Assembly: GCF_937898475.1 (NCBI RefSeq)
Contig: NZ_CALEJS010000002.1
Span: 1 to 57,182, forward strand
From: an uncultured Chitinophaga sp.
Lineage (GTDB): Bacteria; Bacteroidota; Bacteroidia; Chitinophagales; Chitinophagaceae
Length of the DNA: 57,182 bases
Direction of reading: 5' to 3'
Shown here piece by piece: positions 18,901-25,030 of the stretch. A program made the position numbers and the translations under genes. The notes beneath the pieces are model-generated. The model saw nothing but the letters and a program-made list of their open reading frames with translations, was not told the origin of the DNA and searched no databases. How positions within the stretch are numbered: position 1 is the stretch's first letter; every line of letters starts with the position of its first letter.

Positions 18901-19067
18901 AAGTTGCCCTGGAAAAGATCCTGGACGATCAGGTGGCAAGAATGACGGATATAGAAGGCAATTCAGGCATTCTCTTCCTGAATGGCGAACGACGCGGCTA
19001 TCATTATTTCAATGACCGTTACCCGCTGCTTTCTACCAATGAGAGAACAAGGGTAGGGATTGAATAA
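15972..19067 (+). CDS. nSTAND1-type NTPase with one membrane segment and C-terminal beta-propeller (system hub)
   Basis: A 1031-residue STAND-class protein. It opens with the typical nSTAND1 lead-in (YPGVVAFEENQHQLFFGRKTE). Walker A is AKSGIGKSS (K55), Walker B is VLIFDQFEEF (D186), and the winged-helix end YELSHDTLVKAV lies at about 456-467. A basic stretch (REARLRKDKDRQVRYK) precedes a single membrane helix at about 491-510. The remaining 500 residues form a degenerate WD-like propeller (NRINIWRLPED, LLRIYSLPD). By the positive-inside rule the ATPase is cytoplasmic and the propeller periplasmic. STAND proteins act as ligand-triggered oligomerising switches. It has no EAD of its own. It starts directly after the SIR2-like gene stop, so the three genes form one unit. 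Confidence 0.85.
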   Translation: MSDNAIRKSRYPGVVAFEENQHQLFFGRKTETKELIQLLKAERTIVLFAKSGIGKSSLLNAGLIPYMQAEGFYPIKVRFQYTGDNPDKDTIRKTPLKILDEVIHLKMGQPSGIALREEMKVLFDNRQPRLWELFKRLKFPSYQPKSTGREQILQAFREEQSAITGTPAQRLPAEAPHMMTPVLIFDQFEEFFNFSTCERHDFLVQLSELLHEMCPNRILEWLRSQAPEIRTPEMVEWSKQPLIKCIFAIRDDKLAELDGIRKYIPLILRNRYRLFPLDYYDAREAMTEPAKVEGDFVAPKFSFDEQLLDAILRKLCGRAPELSPLISQPPEDNSLRTGVDGSQLQKICTYIEHKVIERHRLRPYTSIVVDETLIKQEEAEHILDRFYEDQLKKIGNEKDIDICRRIIEDNLVAGGGRTSLTDNQMKQLLKDRQDLLDKMMDVRLVREEFTHLGRTYELSHDTLVKAVTKYAEQHREARLRKDKDRQVRYKLLFLALALVSLACMILVLQMSAKNERILNKSKGWLAEKYYTENNHYMAFRLWSSYQRVGLFDTKARDSVRKLLDSRFFFDISGGTQLHVLNPATYVTLEAENRINIWRLPEDGAQRLLLKAIADAMSLEVADSRGYFICRDKGGRLVVYDVNTRNAFSIPHAQLKNINTADRNSDFTYGSDFKAGFLPGSDFIWYLTEAGDTYLFDLKKRKKINYSFTTGEPAADSAGSSRGILYTMKMSPDGKLLAVFKKGLLRIYSLPDAGMPLLQDSISGITWLDVKKHKDWLVYGTSLDLYTSSARNGWRHAAAKRMDCSFWLPAQDTNRLIFNSRPGALTIYNLLTETIDTTIADYARRSAGSSLNAASAADRPRSFSCMSSGIVRYTNGQGKTLYYSLAEHRYIQGISNATLFSAGARYYAYADATGLMRVFDTRSGKELFRRLTADAAFSFDDTETRLAYLRTDSTKTTWLEVVSLPAGQRINRQVVGAEVALEKILDDQVARMTDIEGNSGILFLNGERRGYHYFNDRYPLLSTNERTRVGIE

Positions 19068-19068
19068 T

Positions 19069-19387
19069 CTATTTTGCCAGTACTCCGCTGTAAAGCATTC
19101 CATCTCCTGCAGGCAGCTCAAGCCCCAGCAGTTTACTGATCAGTGGTGCAATATCCACTAATCCCATTTGGCACTTTAATGTGCTCATACTGCCAGATCC
19201 ATTTACCGGTAATGCCCAGGGGCTCAGACGGCGTATTGTAGTAAATGCCGTGTTTCAGCGGCTTTGCGCCGGTGATGATGGTGGTGTGGGAGGGATAGGT
19301 AACCACGCCTTGCCTCATGCCTTGGCGCAGGTGCACCATGTTCAGGAAGGCGGGCGAAATTTGATAATTAAGCAGGCTTTTTTATGA
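19069..19387 (-). pseudogene. Remnant of an alkaline-phosphatase-superfamily (phosphodiesterase/phosphatase) gene
   Basis: Two separated pieces of one family are joined here. The 5' piece (about 19170-19387) reads SPAFLN...TYPSHTTIITGAKPLKHGIYYN, the nucleophile region of nucleotide pyrophosphatase/phosphodiesterase-like enzymes. The 3' piece (19069-19165) reads GLVDIAPLISKLLGLELPAG up to a stop at 19069-19071, the usual C-terminus of the same family. The middle, which normally spans some 300 residues, is missing, and the two pieces are in different frames, so no functional protein is made. The stop lies one base from the end of the nSTAND gene on the other strand. The rest of the gap to 19447 holds nothing else. 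Confidence 0.75.
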
Positions 19388-19447
19388 GCAGGAAGATGAA
19401 GTTTGGGTTAAGTTTATCCTGCCTGATTATTCCGTAACTTACATACC

Positions 19448-20740
19448 ATGAGCGTCCCTCCATTATCAGCGCTTTCCGTGCTCCAGCATGCAACGCCTGC
19501 ACAGCTGGAGCTGGCTGCTGCGGACAATCACCGGCAGCTGTTCATCCTCGAAGCCATGTCGGTAAAAGGAGCCGTGCAATCTGCCGGCGGCCTGACCTGG
19601 GCGTATGCCGGTCCGCATAATAACGCTTCCGTTCCTTTTCCTGCGATGTCTAAAGAAGAGGCGGGCCCTTTGCTGGATGAGATGATGGCCTGGTTTCGCA
19701 GCCATCCTCCCAGGGGCGCAGGCTGCTGGTCGCTGGATCCTCCGCAGCCGGCAGACCTGGGCGTGCGGCTCCTGGCCCGGGGTTTTCAGCCAGGATGGAA
19801 CCCGTGCTGGATGGCGCTGCGGCTGGACAATCTCCGGCAATACCCCGTTCCGGCGGGACTGGAGGTTCGTCCCGATAATCATTCGGATACATCGCTGGTA
19901 AGTGCTTTGCCCTATGCCGGGAAAGATGGCGCCGTGCCACCCGCTCTCATGGAGGCTTTTCCTGACCGCGCCCAGCGATTCCTGGCTTTCCTGGATGGAA
20001 GGATAGTGGGCCAGAGTTGTGTGTTCTTAACAAGCGGCACTTATGGCGCCGCGGGCATCTATAACGTGGGAGTAGTGCCCTCGGCACGGCAACAAGGCAT
20101 AGGCAAGGCCATACTGTACGCCGCCTGTCAGCACGCCGCTGTCAAAGGCTGGCATTACGCCGTACTCAATGCTACTGGTCTCCGCATGTATCAGCAGGCT
20201 GGTTTTAAGTGGATCAGTAATGGCCATACCTGGTGGATCAACAACCAGGATTGTTTCACAGACGCGCCTCTTCCTGCCCGCATCCAGCTGGCCGAGGCCA
20301 TCGGACTGGGTGATATCCGCGTGCTCGAAGAAATTGGAAAGGATTACGCTCCCCAGGAACTCAACATACCCCTGGCCAACGGCATGACACTCATGGAGCT
20401 GGCAGTGTATTTTCACCAATCCCGCGCCGCCGCCTGGCTGGCCGAACATGGCGCCACCTGTACCGTTCTTGATGCCTGGAACCTTGGCTGGAAAGATCGC
20501 GCAAAGGCCCTGCTGGCCGCTCACCCCGAAGAGGTGAACCGCCGTTATAGCTACCTGGATTATACCATTCTCCACATCGCCGCTGAAAAGAACGACCTTG
20601 ACCTTGCTCAACTTGCCCTCTCCGCAAACCCCAACCTCAACATCCGCGACAAGATCTATCACAGCACACCCCTTGGCTGGGCAGAACATTTCGGAAGGAT
20701 GGAGATTATACAACTCATAAACAAACATTTGAAGGTTTGA
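19448..20740 (+). CDS. GNAT-type acetyltransferase fused to ankyrin repeats
   Basis: A 430-residue protein without a signal peptide. Residues about 130-265 hold a GNAT domain, with the acetyl-CoA loop VGVVPSARQQGIGKAIL (about 207-223), the following helix YAACQHAAVKG, and the late NATGLRMYQQAGFKWI strand-helix. Residues about 1-125 may be a degenerate second GNAT half. From about 270 the sequence turns into ankyrin-like helices: TLMELAVYFHQSRAAAWLAEHGA, YTILHIAAEKNDLDLAQLALS and STPLGWAEHFGRMEIIQLI. A GNAT-ankyrin fusion suggests that the repeats pick the acetylation target. The target is unknown. The gene stands alone, with a repeat element directly after its stop. Confidence 0.8.
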   Translation: MSVPPLSALSVLQHATPAQLELAAADNHRQLFILEAMSVKGAVQSAGGLTWAYAGPHNNASVPFPAMSKEEAGPLLDEMMAWFRSHPPRGAGCWSLDPPQPADLGVRLLARGFQPGWNPCWMALRLDNLRQYPVPAGLEVRPDNHSDTSLVSALPYAGKDGAVPPALMEAFPDRAQRFLAFLDGRIVGQSCVFLTSGTYGAAGIYNVGVVPSARQQGIGKAILYAACQHAAVKGWHYAVLNATGLRMYQQAGFKWISNGHTWWINNQDCFTDAPLPARIQLAEAIGLGDIRVLEEIGKDYAPQELNIPLANGMTLMELAVYFHQSRAAAWLAEHGATCTVLDAWNLGWKDRAKALLAAHPEEVNRRYSYLDYTILHIAAEKNDLDLAQLALSANPNLNIRDKIYHSTPLGWAEHFGRMEIIQLINKHLKV

Positions 20741-20883
20741 AGTTTTAAGTTTGAGGTTCGTTGAAAGTTAAAGGTTTCTGCTGGTGTCAGGCCTGTTTCG
20801 CGGTGCCTGCATCGTAAGCATATTACTTTTTCAGATGGCTATCAATAATGTTCAAACTTTCAGACCCTCAAACTTTCAAACGT
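20733..20883. repeat. Inverted octamer-repeat element (REP/MITE-like)
   Basis: The right side has four tandem 8 bp units at 20852-20883: TCAAACTT, TCAGACCC, TCAAACTT, TCAAACGT. The left side carries the complementary form, AGGTTTGA (20733-20740), AGTTTTAA and then GTTTGAGG. AAGTTTGAGG (20747-20756) and CCTCAAACTT (20866-20875) form a perfect 10 bp inverted pair, extended after a bulge by GTTTGA/TCAAAC. The arms enclose about 110 bp without a gene. The first unit overlaps the last codons of the GNAT-ankyrin gene. The same octamer recurs as a coding array at 39805-39852, so it is probably an interspersed genomic repeat. Confidence 0.6.
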
Positions 20884-20893
20884 TTAACTGCCG

Positions 20894-21430
20894 CTACGGA
20901 TTCAATGTTGCCGCTATACTGTCCGCCATCTGTAAGTGCATGCGTAATTTTGGAAGATATTTGTTGGCGTAATCTTTCAGCCGTTGCTGATCGCTGTTCG
21001 CGGCGGCATCTTCGAATAAGGCGATGTTTACGTTGTGATCCCTGATCTGCGCGTTGATATAGGCCGTATCAAATGAATAGCCGCTAAGGGTCAGCAGTTG
21101 CTGTTTCAGCCGCAGATGTACGGTGTCAGGGTTGTCTGGCAGATCCACGATCCATGCATTACCGATATCATCCAGTTCTGCCTGGGCGGTGGTATGATCT
21201 GCCACCATCATCTGGCCATACAGGCTAACGCCGCCATTGGCAGAAACAGAATCAGCAGTGGCCCCCATGTCTATTTCCGAATGATTACCATAGGATGCGG
21301 TGATCATAAAGTTTTTGTCCCGGTCAGAAATAGCAGGGTTGCTGATGTCGTCATCATCATCTGAACAGGCCACAAAGAAAAGGGCATTCGTAACAAGGCA
21401 TCCGGCCAAAAGCAATTTTCTTGCGCTCAT
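20894..21430 (-). CDS. DUF4142-type lipoprotein
   Basis: From ATG 21430 the product has 178 residues. An upstream in-frame start at 21466 would place 12 polar residues before the signal sequence, so I prefer the inner one. The signal LLLAGCLVTNALFFVAC ends in a lipobox Cys and is followed by an acidic run SDDDDD, a pattern common for Bacteroidota lipoproteins. The mature protein is helical and fits DUF4142 (ferritin-like four-helix) proteins: FMITASYGNHSEIDMG, YGQMMVADHTTAQAELDDIG and a C-terminal LRMHLQMADSI. DUF4142 has no settled function. A link to stress responses is sometimes suggested. It is convergent with the GNAT-ankyrin gene. Confidence 0.8.
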   Translation of the reverse strand: MSARKLLLAGCLVTNALFFVACSDDDDDISNPAISDRDKNFMITASYGNHSEIDMGATADSVSANGGVSLYGQMMVADHTTAQAELDDIGNAWIVDLPDNPDTVHLRLKQQLLTLSGYSFDTAYINAQIRDHNVNIALFEDAAANSDQQRLKDYANKYLPKLRMHLQMADSIAATLNP

Positions 21431-21618
21431 ATGATATGGTTTTATTGTTTGCAGGAACCATCGCAAAATATGTGCTTCACTGTAGCGTGCACAGGAGGGA
21501 GTGGCCGCAATGCATACATTGCCAGTGTATTAAGCTGAGTGGCCGGTATTGCCGGCAGATGGGCCTGTTTGCACAATTGGAGGAACAAAAAGTGGGGAAG
21601 TGTAGAAGGGGTTGTATA

Positions 21619-21662
21619 GTAATAAGGACCCCGCTTTGCCCGGGATCCTTATTACGTTTTTT
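21619..21662 (+). terminator. Strong Rho-independent terminator reading rightwards
   Basis: GTAATAAGGA (21619-21628) pairs perfectly with TCCTTATTAC (21646-21655). After one mismatch CCCG/CGGG continues the stem, and six T residues follow at 21657-21662. The orientation serves the plus strand. However, the nearest plus-strand gene ends at 20740, almost 900 bp earlier, and the DUF4142 gene lies between on the other strand. The remaining gap 21467-21807 has no convincing gene, although GCCGGTATTGCCGGC (21541-21555) could form a small hairpin. Confidence 0.75.
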
Positions 21663-21747
21663 AGGTGAAAATGACAGCCAGGCAGGAATGCCTTGCTCTA
21701 TTCCTTATAAATTCGTACTAAAATTACTGATCTCTGGCTAAGCGATA

Positions 21748-21767
21748 GTTAACCAATCGTTAACCAA
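21748..21767 (+). promoter_or_regulatory. Direct repeat upstream of the histidine kinase gene
   Basis: GTTAACCAA occurs at 21748-21756 and again at 21759-21767, with a period of 11 bp, about one helical turn. It lies 41 bp before the kinase start. Phased direct repeats are typical sites for response regulators binding head to tail. A TAGTTTCG element (21792-21799) close to the start resembles the -7 box of Bacteroidota promoters but has no matching TTTG at the right distance. Confidence 0.4.
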
Positions 21768-21807
21768 CTGGAAAATAATACGAAAAAGATATAGTTTCGT
21801 ATATCCG

Positions 21808-23094
21808 ATGAAACTTTCTATCAGTCAAATCGTTAAGGTCGGCCTCAGGCCCGGCCTCCCGTCAGAAGAGCAAAAAAAGATCAGGTCACTGAATGTCGGT
21901 AATCTTATAGGTATGACCATGGTGACGATCCTCTGCGTGTGGAATATCCTGGGCGCCCACTATCACCTGGCTTTTTCCTATGCCTTCCTTATTGGGTGTA
22001 TGCTGCTCATTTTCCAGTTACAGCATCTCGGTTTTTTCCCGGCTGCGCGTTATTTTACCGTAGCGCTGATACCCGGTTTCTTCAGCTATATCTCACTCTG
22101 CTACCAGAATAATACCGAACTGTTCCTCCTGCTCGACATTGCAGTGATTGTGCTGCTGCTGAATTCCTGGTGGATGATTATAGCGCTCTCCCTGCTGAAC
22201 ATGTTCGCCTTTATCTTTATCCGCATCTATAACGGTAACCACCAGCCGCTGATCGAGGCGCTGCCTGCCTCCCGGGATGTGATCAGCGCTACCAACCTTT
22301 TTGTGCTGATGACCATGGTGCTGCTGTACTATAAATACGAACAGCAGCGCGACCGCCGCCAGCTGGAAACACTCAACCGCCAGAACGAGGAGAAGGCGCT
22401 CCGCCTCGAAAACCTGAACAGATCCAAAGAACAGATCCTGTCGTCCCTGTCTCATAACCTGCTACAGCCACTATCAGCCTTGCGCAACGTGCTCCAGAAG
22501 GAAGAGGAGCTGTCTCCCGCCAGGATCAGCGATTTCACCGGCCGGTTCAAAAGTAATCTCGATAATGTACTGCTAAGCCTTGAAAATACCCTGCGCTGGT
22601 CGCATACACGCCTGAAAGGCCTGATCCCTGCGCCACGTTACTGTAACGTGTACGATACCCTGGAACAGGTGGCCAGTCAGTTTAAAGCGCAGTTGTCGGA
22701 AAAGCGGCTCAGGTTTATTCGTAGATGTGATCGCGACATCCTGGTATATGCAGATCCTACACACCTGCAGCTGATCATCAGGAACCTTGTATCCAATGCG
22801 GTGAAATTTACGCCCAAAGGCGGCAGCATACGGATCACTGTAAGCAATGCCAATGGACTGGTGGAGATCAGTGTAACGGATACGGGTATCGGTATGAATG
22901 AAGACCTGCTGGAGCAATTGTTCAACCCCGAACAGCGTACACACTCTTCCGGAACAGAAAATGAACCCGGCGCAGGACTTGGCCTGCTGCTCGTGAAAGA
23001 GCTGGTAGAACTGAACGGAGGTCATCTTACTGTTACGAGTGTACTGAAAGCAGGTGCAACTTTCCAGGTAATATTGCCAGCCTCTTATATATGA
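21808..23094 (+). CDS. Membrane-bound sensor histidine kinase
   Basis: A 428-residue kinase. Residues about 30-180 form roughly six membrane helices with no large periplasmic domain, so the signal is probably membrane-derived or intracellular. A short coiled-coil (RQNEEKALRLENLNRS) leads into the HisKA domain with the phospho-acceptor H216 in SLSHNLLQPLS. The ATPase domain shows the N box NLVSNAVKFTPKGG, the G1 box DTGIGM and the G2 box GAGLGLLLVKEL. All needed residues are present. No intact response regulator lies next to it. A truncated receiver fragment is found about 0.5 kb downstream on the other strand. Its partner is therefore unknown. Confidence 0.9.
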   Translation: MKLSISQIVKVGLRPGLPSEEQKKIRSLNVGNLIGMTMVTILCVWNILGAHYHLAFSYAFLIGCMLLIFQLQHLGFFPAARYFTVALIPGFFSYISLCYQNNTELFLLLDIAVIVLLLNSWWMIIALSLLNMFAFIFIRIYNGNHQPLIEALPASRDVISATNLFVLMTMVLLYYKYEQQRDRRQLETLNRQNEEKALRLENLNRSKEQILSSLSHNLLQPLSALRNVLQKEEELSPARISDFTGRFKSNLDNVLLSLENTLRWSHTRLKGLIPAPRYCNVYDTLEQVASQFKAQLSEKRLRFIRRCDRDILVYADPTHLQLIIRNLVSNAVKFTPKGGSIRITVSNANGLVEISVTDTGIGMNEDLLEQLFNPEQRTHSSGTENEPGAGLGLLLVKELVELNGGHLTVTSVLKAGATFQVILPASYI

Positions 23095-23178
23095 TGCTGG
23101 TAAACACCGCTGTAATTACAACTATTGTTTTACAGACACTTTAAATTTCATTATGTATTTTTACCAATAGAGTCCTAA

Positions 23179-23679
23179 AACCCCTACGACGAGGGATTTT
23201 ACCGCACCCATGTGAAGAATGGGTATGCAGTTCCCGAAGAGATCGACCTCCGCGAACTGGTAGAAGAAAAGATCGATATCTTCAGTAGTATTGCCGAAAC
23301 AAATAATACCGTCATTCTCAATAACGTGCCGCCGGAGCTGCAGTTCTGCGCCAACTATCAGTCGCTGGCTGTGGTATTGCATAACCTGCTGGACAATGCC
23401 GTGAAAAACATCAGGGAGGGAGAGATTATGATCTCCGCCATGCATGGCGAGGGTATGATACAGGTAAGTATTGAAGATACGGGAACCGGTCTGCCGCCAG
23501 CGCTGCTGCACTGGATCAATGCGTACTGGCATCCCATGAGAAAGGTGGAAGACACCATGCCCGCTCACAACGGCCTGGGCCTGATCATTGTGATGGAATT
23601 GCTGGAACAGATGAAGGGACGCCTGACCGCAGAGAATAAACCGTATTGCGGCGCTGTGGTAAAGATTGAATTCCCCTGA
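23179..23679 (+). pseudogene. Truncated histidine kinase (ATPase domain only)
   Basis: An open stretch of 166 codons follows a stop at 23176. It carries the end of a kinase dimerisation linker (IDLRELVEEKIDIFSSIAE) and a HATPase domain with N box NLLDNAVKNI, G1 box DTGTGLP and G2-like GLGLIIVMELLEQMKG. The sensor and the HisKA domain with its His are missing, and no ATG gives a sensible start; the first usable one is GTG at 23212. I read it as the 3' remnant of a kinase gene. A stand-alone ATPase domain protein is less likely. The stretch 23095-23178 between the two kinases has no gene. Confidence 0.7.
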
Positions 23680-23932
23680 CTGCTTTCAATGCACTCTTTA
23701 TATCTTCTTCTGAAGAGTGCTTCACCAGGTAGCCGTCTGCACCCGCCTGTATGTAGTTGAGGGCAAACAGTTGTTCTTCGTACCCTGAGAAGATCAGTAT
23801 TTTTATTCTGGGCTGCCGTAAGCGTACCGCGTCTATCATCTGCAGGTTGTTTCCGCCCGGAATATTAATGTCCAGCACCAGCCATTCCTGGCGGTAATTC
23901 ATACAACCAGGAAATATAGCAGCCTGCCGCAC
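23585..23932 (-). pseudogene. Truncated response-regulator receiver domain
   Basis: The reading frame begins in the middle of a receiver domain: EWLVLDINIPGGNNLQMID holds the phosphorylation Asp strand. It continues with IKILIFSGYEEQLFALNYIQAGADGYLVKHSSEEDIKSALKAV, which has the S/T and K switch residues of the family. The N-terminal acidic pair and the first two helices are absent. No output domain follows, because the frame runs antisense into the kinase remnant and ends there. The homologous part is about 23680-23905. Its 5' end abuts the stop of the GntR gene. This looks like a LuxR-type regulator gene that lost both ends. Confidence 0.7.
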
Positions 23933-24943
23933 TCAGAATGATGCTCTTTCTACCAGCCTGCAGGGATTCTTCAGATGTGCTTTTTTTCTTTTCACGATCA
24001 TATGGATCAGGTCAGTTCCCATTTTCGCAAAATCAGTGGAGATGGTGGCAATGCCATTGGCAACGATCTCTTTGATGGGGGTTTCATTATAGGAGATAAT
24101 ACCGATGTCCCTGCCCAGTTTCAACGACGACTGTGCGATCTTCTTCACCAGCACTACCAGGTCCTGGTCATGTACCAGCACGTATAATTCACCGCGTTCC
24201 GGCTTCCTGTTCCTGGTGTGGGTAATAATAGAGCATTCGAGTTCAGCATCCTTGCAGAACTGTCGGAAACCTTTTTCAATCTGCTTCAGGTTGTAAAAGT
24301 CGGGTCCCTGTACCAGCACCAGTTTCTGGTATTTGCGCCGTATTTTCCTGATGCACTGCTGCAGCATTTTGTAGATGTCCTCTTCAAAGTACTGGCAAAC
24401 GGAAGGGTAGCGGGCGCCCCAGTCGGTATAGCCCAGGTCAAGTATATAGATCTTTTCCTGCGGCAGCTTTCTTAGCGCGGGCTCAATCCCTTTGTGCTGA
24501 ATGGGCATGATCACATAGGCGGTATACTTGCCGGCACTTTGCGCGATCAGGGTGTTAAACACTTCCACGTTGTTGTGGTGAAAGAAAATGTCTACCACGC
24601 CTTTACCGTCAATTGTTTCCTTAATGCCCTCATATATGTCTTCCTTGTACGCGTTGAGGTTATTGAACAGCAGGAAGACGTTGTGTTTGGACTGCGTGTT
24701 GGCGCTGGCTACAAAGTAGCCCTTGTATTTAACGGCAGTAATAACGCCGGTCTGTTTCAGGTGTTCGAAGGCCTGCACCACGGTTTTCTTGGCAATACCG
24801 GTGCTATCGCTGACCTCGTTCACAGAGGGAAGCTTGTCGCCGATCTTCAGCCTTTTGCTGTCTATCGCGTTGATAATAGACTGTATGACCTGCTGGTATT
24901 TCGGCGAACCGGACGTGTGGTCTAGTGAGATGAGTGATTCCAT
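23933..24943 (-). CDS. GntR-family transcriptional regulator with LacI/periplasmic-binding-protein-like sensor
   Basis: A 336-residue regulator. Residues about 10-80 are a GntR winged helix (YQQVIQSIINAIDSKRLKIGDKLPSVNEVSDSTGIAKKTVVQAFEHL). Residues about 88-336 look like a sugar-binding LacI-type sensor (HNVFLLFNNLNAYKEDIYEGIKETI, DIGIISYNETPIKEIVANGIATIS). Such hybrids control sugar-utilization operons in Bacteroidota and respond to a mono- or oligosaccharide. It is the third minus-strand gene after the two glycosidases. A TRTACTRTACTA site directly abuts its start codon, and another lies in the divergent promoter of the PUL, so it probably regulates itself and the PUL. The ligand is unknown. 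Confidence 0.9.
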   Translation of the reverse strand: MESLISLDHTSGSPKYQQVIQSIINAIDSKRLKIGDKLPSVNEVSDSTGIAKKTVVQAFEHLKQTGVITAVKYKGYFVASANTQSKHNVFLLFNNLNAYKEDIYEGIKETIDGKGVVDIFFHHNNVEVFNTLIAQSAGKYTAYVIMPIQHKGIEPALRKLPQEKIYILDLGYTDWGARYPSVCQYFEEDIYKMLQQCIRKIRRKYQKLVLVQGPDFYNLKQIEKGFRQFCKDAELECSIITHTRNRKPERGELYVLVHDQDLVVLVKKIAQSSLKLGRDIGIISYNETPIKEIVANGIATISTDFAKMGTDLIHMIVKRKKAHLKNPCRLVERASF

Positions 24944-24955
24944 TGTACTGTACTA
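24944..24955. promoter_or_regulatory. Putative operator at the GntR gene start
   Basis: TGTACTGTACTA lies at 24944-24955, directly adjoining the start codon (CAT on the plus strand at 24941-24943). It matches TATACTATACTA in the PUL promoter under the pattern TRTACTRTACTA. The position is suited to autorepression. Confidence 0.5.
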
Positions 24956-24957
24956 AA

Positions 24958-25030
24958 AATTAATAATTAATAATGAATAATCATAGGGTGAGGTCAGACA
25001 GGATAGCTACGGCCTGTATAATTATTAATT
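24958..25030. repeat. AT-rich inverted repeat between GntR gene and glycosidase
   Basis: AATTAATAATTA (24958-24969) and TAATTATTAATT (25019-25030) are perfect 12 bp inverted copies, separated by 49 bp. The right arm overlaps the stop codon of the glycosidase gene. The stem has no GC pair and no T-run of terminator type follows, so I do not call a terminator. It might reduce readthrough from the glycosidases into the regulator gene. Confidence 0.5.

Noticed and set aside
21421..21741. 106-codon plus-strand frame in the gap before the kinase
   Set aside because: It runs through the strong terminator stem, overlaps the DUF4142 gene start and has no recognisable sequence.
24958..25030. AT-rich inverted repeat as a terminator
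   Set aside because: The stem lacks GC pairs, the loop is 49 bases long, and no suitable T-run follows on the minus strand.
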